64,000 nucleotides of DNA from Oscillospiraceae bacterium (lineage in GTDB: Bacteria; Bacillota; Clostridia; Oscillospirales; Oscillospiraceae), in the NCBI GenBank assembly GCA_030625685.1, contig DAOUQJ010000005.1, positions 62,001 through 126,000 on the forward strand. Reading direction: 5' to 3'. Of this stretch, positions 61,898-64,000 are shown piece after piece. Each line of letters opens with the position of its first letter. The first letter of the stretch is position 1. Under the pieces are notes generated by a model. The model saw nothing but the letters and a program-made list of their open reading frames with translations. It made no database searches and was not told the DNA's origin. Made by a program: the position numbers and the translations under genes.

Positions 61898-62666
61898 TTG
61901 CATTTTCCTCCCTGTGCATCCTAAGCACTCTGTGAGGCACACCATGTGCTAAAAGATCTACAGGACAACCATATAAGTGATTGACAACTGTTTCAGTAAG
62001 TTCTGGTTCTCCATGATATACAAGTTCCTTATTCAAACATGCTAGCCTTCCAACATTGGAGGCAATGGCAAGTAAATCATGTGTAACGAGAATAATAGTC
62101 ATTTCTTTATTCAGTTCATCTAGTAAACTATATATCTGATCCCTCGATTTCGCATCCACACTTGCTGTTGGCTCGTCCAAAAGCAGTAGTTTTGGATTCA
62201 TTGCAAGCGCTCTAGCTATTAGCATTTTTTGAAATTCTCCACCAGACAATTGTGAGATATTTCTATCTTCCAAATGTCCTATCCCGACTTTGTTGAGTAG
62301 TTCACGTGCAATGCTTTTATCATCTTTTGAATACCGATAAAAAGGTGCCAACCCAGATTTTAATCGTCCAGTTAAAACAACTTCTAAAAGTGTGATAGGA
62401 AATTTTTTGTCCATCAAACCAAATTGTGGTACATATCCAATTCTAGATCCATTGTTTTTCGCTTCTGTACCAAAAATTTGAATACTACCAGAAGATATTG
62501 GAACCAATCCTAGCATGGCTTTGAGTAAAGTTGACTTTCCCCCACCATTTGGACCTATGATCCCCAAGTATTCACCTTCCATTACATCCAAATTTGCATT
62601 TGAAAGAGCCAAAGCGTGATCGTAATATACAGTCAAATCTTCTATGTGCACTGCTTTATTTTTCAA
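61890..62666 (-). CDS. Metal ABC transporter ATP-binding protein (ZnuC/MntA family)
   Basis: 258 residues from TTG 62666 behind GGAGGG. Walker A GPNGGGKST (38-46), Q-loop in VPQFGLMD, signature LSGGEFQK, Walker B LLLLDEPTASVD and the switch His in LVTHD are all present. It belongs to the cluster 9 (Zn/Mn) importers. It overlaps both neighbours by a few bases. Confidence 0.94.
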   Translation of the reverse strand: MKNKAVHIEDLTVYYDHALALSNANLDVMEGEYLGIIGPNGGGKSTLLKAMLGLVPISSGSIQIFGTEAKNNGSRIGYVPQFGLMDKKFPITLLEVVLTGRLKSGLAPFYRYSKDDKSIARELLNKVGIGHLEDRNISQLSGGEFQKMLIARALAMNPKLLLLDEPTASVDAKSRDQIYSLLDELNKEMTIILVTHDLLAIASNVGRLACLNKELVYHGEPELTETVVNHLYGCPVDLLAHGVPHRVLRMHREENAND

Positions 62667-63544
62667 GAAATACCCTCCGCTAAACGTAATGCCATAGATT
62701 CTAAATTTTCAATGTAGTTAGGCGCGAGTGGTGATAGCTGAATTGTCTGCCCGCCAATTTCTTCAGCAAAGGCTTGCGATTGACTACTATCAATTTCAGC
62801 TTGATAAAATAGCACTTTAATATTCTCTTCTCTAGCAAGATCAATCATGCTCTGGAGTTGTTTTGCTGTTGCTTCTTTACCATCAAATTCTAAAGTATAC
62901 ATTTCCAATCCATAATCACTAGCTAGATAACCAAAGCTTGGATGATATACCATAAACTTATTATTTTCTAATTCTGCAAAAATTTCTGTAAGTGTTAAAT
63001 CTATTTCCTGCAGCCTATTTACATACTCTTTTGCATTATCCATATAAATTTGCTGATGTTCAGGATCTAAAGCACTCATTTCACTTGCAATCGTGTTTAT
63101 TATTACTTCCACTCGTTTAGGAGATAACCAAATGTGTGGGTCACGAACACCATTATCAAATTTTCTATCTGGATATACTTTAGAAACGCTTTTCTGTAAA
63201 GAAACTACTTTTACCGCTTCAGCACTAGGTAGTATATTCACTGCCTCAGTAGGTACTCCAATGGAAAAATAAACAGATGCATCGCTAAACTTCACCATTT
63301 GTTCAGGTGTTGGTTCATAATTTGCTGGACTATTCCCTGGAGGTACCATTGTGACCACTTCGACCAAATCGCCACATACTGCATTGACAAACGTCTCCTG
63401 CGGTACTATAGTTACCGCAACAATCAATGATGCTTCTTCAGGGGGTTCATTATTTGCTGTTTGATGTTTGCATGAAACAAACAAAAATAAAACAGCGAAG
63501 ATTGAGAAAATTCCTATTTTTTTCATTAATTTATTATTTTTCAT
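62663..63544 (-). CDS. Zn/Mn-type ABC transporter substrate-binding lipoprotein
   Basis: 293 residues from ATG 63544, five bases after GAAGGTGG; a much longer frame upstream is rejected. Lipobox LFLFVSC gives lipidated Cys25. Metal-site candidates are His in DPHIWLSPK, His in VYHPSFGYLA and Glu in EFDGKEAT. The first usual ligand is missing: PPGNSPANYEPTP has Ala-Asn where PHxYEPTP is common, and the last Asp is replaced by Ser (LSPLA). This is seen in a subgroup of the family as recalled. There is no His-rich loop. Zn versus Mn is open. Confidence 0.88.
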   Translation of the reverse strand: MKNNKLMKKIGIFSIFAVLFLFVSCKHQTANNEPPEEASLIVAVTIVPQETFVNAVCGDLVEVVTMVPPGNSPANYEPTPEQMVKFSDASVYFSIGVPTEAVNILPSAEAVKVVSLQKSVSKVYPDRKFDNGVRDPHIWLSPKRVEVIINTIASEMSALDPEHQQIYMDNAKEYVNRLQEIDLTLTEIFAELENNKFMVYHPSFGYLASDYGLEMYTLEFDGKEATAKQLQSMIDLAREENIKVLFYQAEIDSSQSQAFAEEIGGQTIQLSPLAPNYIENLESMALRLAEGIS

Positions 63545-63597
63545 TTTGTCCACCTTCTGTTCTACATTTACAACAACAAAAAACATATGGTGATTAA

Positions 63598-63625
63598 ATT
63601 CAAATATACTCCTACTTATTTGAAT
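63598..63625. promoter_or_regulatory. Palindrome upstream of the metal transporter, candidate operator
   Basis: ATTCAAATA (63598-63606) and TATTTGAAT (63617-63625) are perfect inverted 9-bp arms ten bases apart, 55 to 80 bp before the lipoprotein start. It lies between this gene and a DtxR/MntR-like regulator, so it could bind that regulator, although it is not an obvious match to known MntR or Zur boxes. Confidence 0.5.
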
Positions 63626-63691
63626 CAATATCTCTAGATAACACTCTATTACAATGATAAGCAATCCTAATAATAAATCATTAGCGATGCA

Positions 63692-64000
63692 TCAGTCTTC
63701 CTTAACATAATTTTCAATGGCTTCCATCGCTTCACGTGAAATAACATGTTCAATATGACATGCATCTTTCATTGCAGTTGTTTCATCAATGCCTAATGAT
63801 TTAATTAAATACTTAGTTAAGTAAATATGACGCATTTTTACGTTTTTTGCTGTTTCCTTACCTTTTTCTGTTAACGTGATGTTACCATAAGGCTCCATAT
63901 TGATGTAGCCTTCATCTCTTAAAATATTCATACCTCTGCTGACACTCGGTTTTGAATAACCTAAAATCTTAGCAATATCAACCGAACGAATTTCTTGCCC
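63692..64000 (-). CDS. DtxR/MntR-family metal-dependent repressor, 5' end outside the window
   Basis: At least 103 residues are visible, reading in from the right edge. The winged helix is GQEIRSVDIAKILGYSKPSVSRGMNILRDEGYINMEPYGNITLTEKGKETAKNV. The dimerisation domain with the metal-site region MRHIYLTKYLIKSLGIDETTAMKDACHIEHVISREAMEAIENY follows. The His, Glu and Cys positions (DACHIEHVIS) match the metal ligands of the family. It ends about 150 bp before the transporter operon in the same direction and probably regulates it. The gene starts beyond 64000. Confidence 0.9.
   Translation of the reverse strand, partial: GQEIRSVDIAKILGYSKPSVSRGMNILRDEGYINMEPYGNITLTEKGKETAKNVKMRHIYLTKYLIKSLGIDETTAMKDACHIEHVISREAMEAIENYVKED

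Noticed and set aside
63545-63664. N-terminal extension of the metal-binding lipoprotein
   Set aside because: It would place 40 residues before the signal peptide; the ATG at 63544 has a ribosome site and starts the lipoprotein signal.

Overview
The window looks like chromosome from a low-GC, Gram-positive, motile anaerobe of the Clostridia, most likely Lachnospirales-like (the order is inference only). The evidence: A/T-rich DNA, TTG and GTG starts behind strong GGAGG ribosome sites, an S-layer-homology protein relic, a Firmicute-type flagellar set (FliY instead of plain FliN, FlbD/SwrD, FlgM, FliW/CsrA, CheC/CheD/CheV) and no P- or L-ring genes (flgA, flgH, flgI). No rRNA, tRNA, CRISPR array, transposase or phage gene was seen.

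Layout. 1-5.3 kb is accessory DNA: an SLH-protein relic, a second decayed gene, a GreA-like factor, a small membrane protein, a soluble HAD phosphatase-like protein, and an ArsR regulator / rhodanese / TauE exporter operon with a visible promoter and palindrome. 5.7-8.2 kb (+) holds a FliK/YlqG-like protein, a FlhB C-terminal-domain paralogue and a VanY-type carboxypeptidase. 8.5-9.7 kb (+) is a translationally coupled ParA ATPase and ComFB-domain pair. 9.9-13.0 kb (-) is pilZ, fliW, csrA and flagellin. 13.3-17.8 kb (+) is cheA-cheW-cheR-cheB.

18.0-42.6 kb (-) is one long fla/che run. In transcription order: fliE, fliF, fliG, fliH, fliI, fliJ, fliK, flgD, a TIGR02530 gene, flgE, flbD, motA, motB, fliM, fliY, cheY, fliO, fliP, fliQ, fliR, flhB, flhA, sigma-28, two rod/hook genes, cheC, cheD. 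It has no fliL between motB and fliM and no flhF/flhG between flhA and the sigma gene. 42.9-55.4 kb (-) is the late and filament side: flgM, flgN, flgK, flgL, a DUF6470/YviE-like gene, a putative chaperone, fliD, fliS, flgB, flgC, a chemoreceptor and cheV. A single opposite-strand gene (50.6-51.3 kb) interrupts it and encodes a PilZ-like paralogue that has lost the c-di-GMP-binding motifs. 55.7-64 kb is housekeeping and accessory: a decayed LolA-like gene, a nitroreductase, superoxide dismutase, small proteins, a papain-like YiiX-type protein, an unknown membrane protein, and a Zn/Mn-type ABC transporter next to a DtxR/MntR-type repressor.

How the genes fit together. The early operon encodes the basal body, export gate, motor, switch and sigma-28. 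FlgM would hold sigma-28 until the hook is complete. Flagellin is then controlled by a candidate sigma-28 promoter and by CsrA, with FliW as the CsrA antagonist; the flagellin leader carries a GGA-loop hairpin and a GGA-containing Shine-Dalgarno, as expected for CsrA repression. PilZ, and possibly ComFB, would add second-messenger input. The points most worth a second look are the ParA-ComFB pair together with the missing flhF/flhG, the PilZ-like paralogue without PilZ motifs, the 18-bp repeat tail of MotB, and the strong hairpin after flgE.
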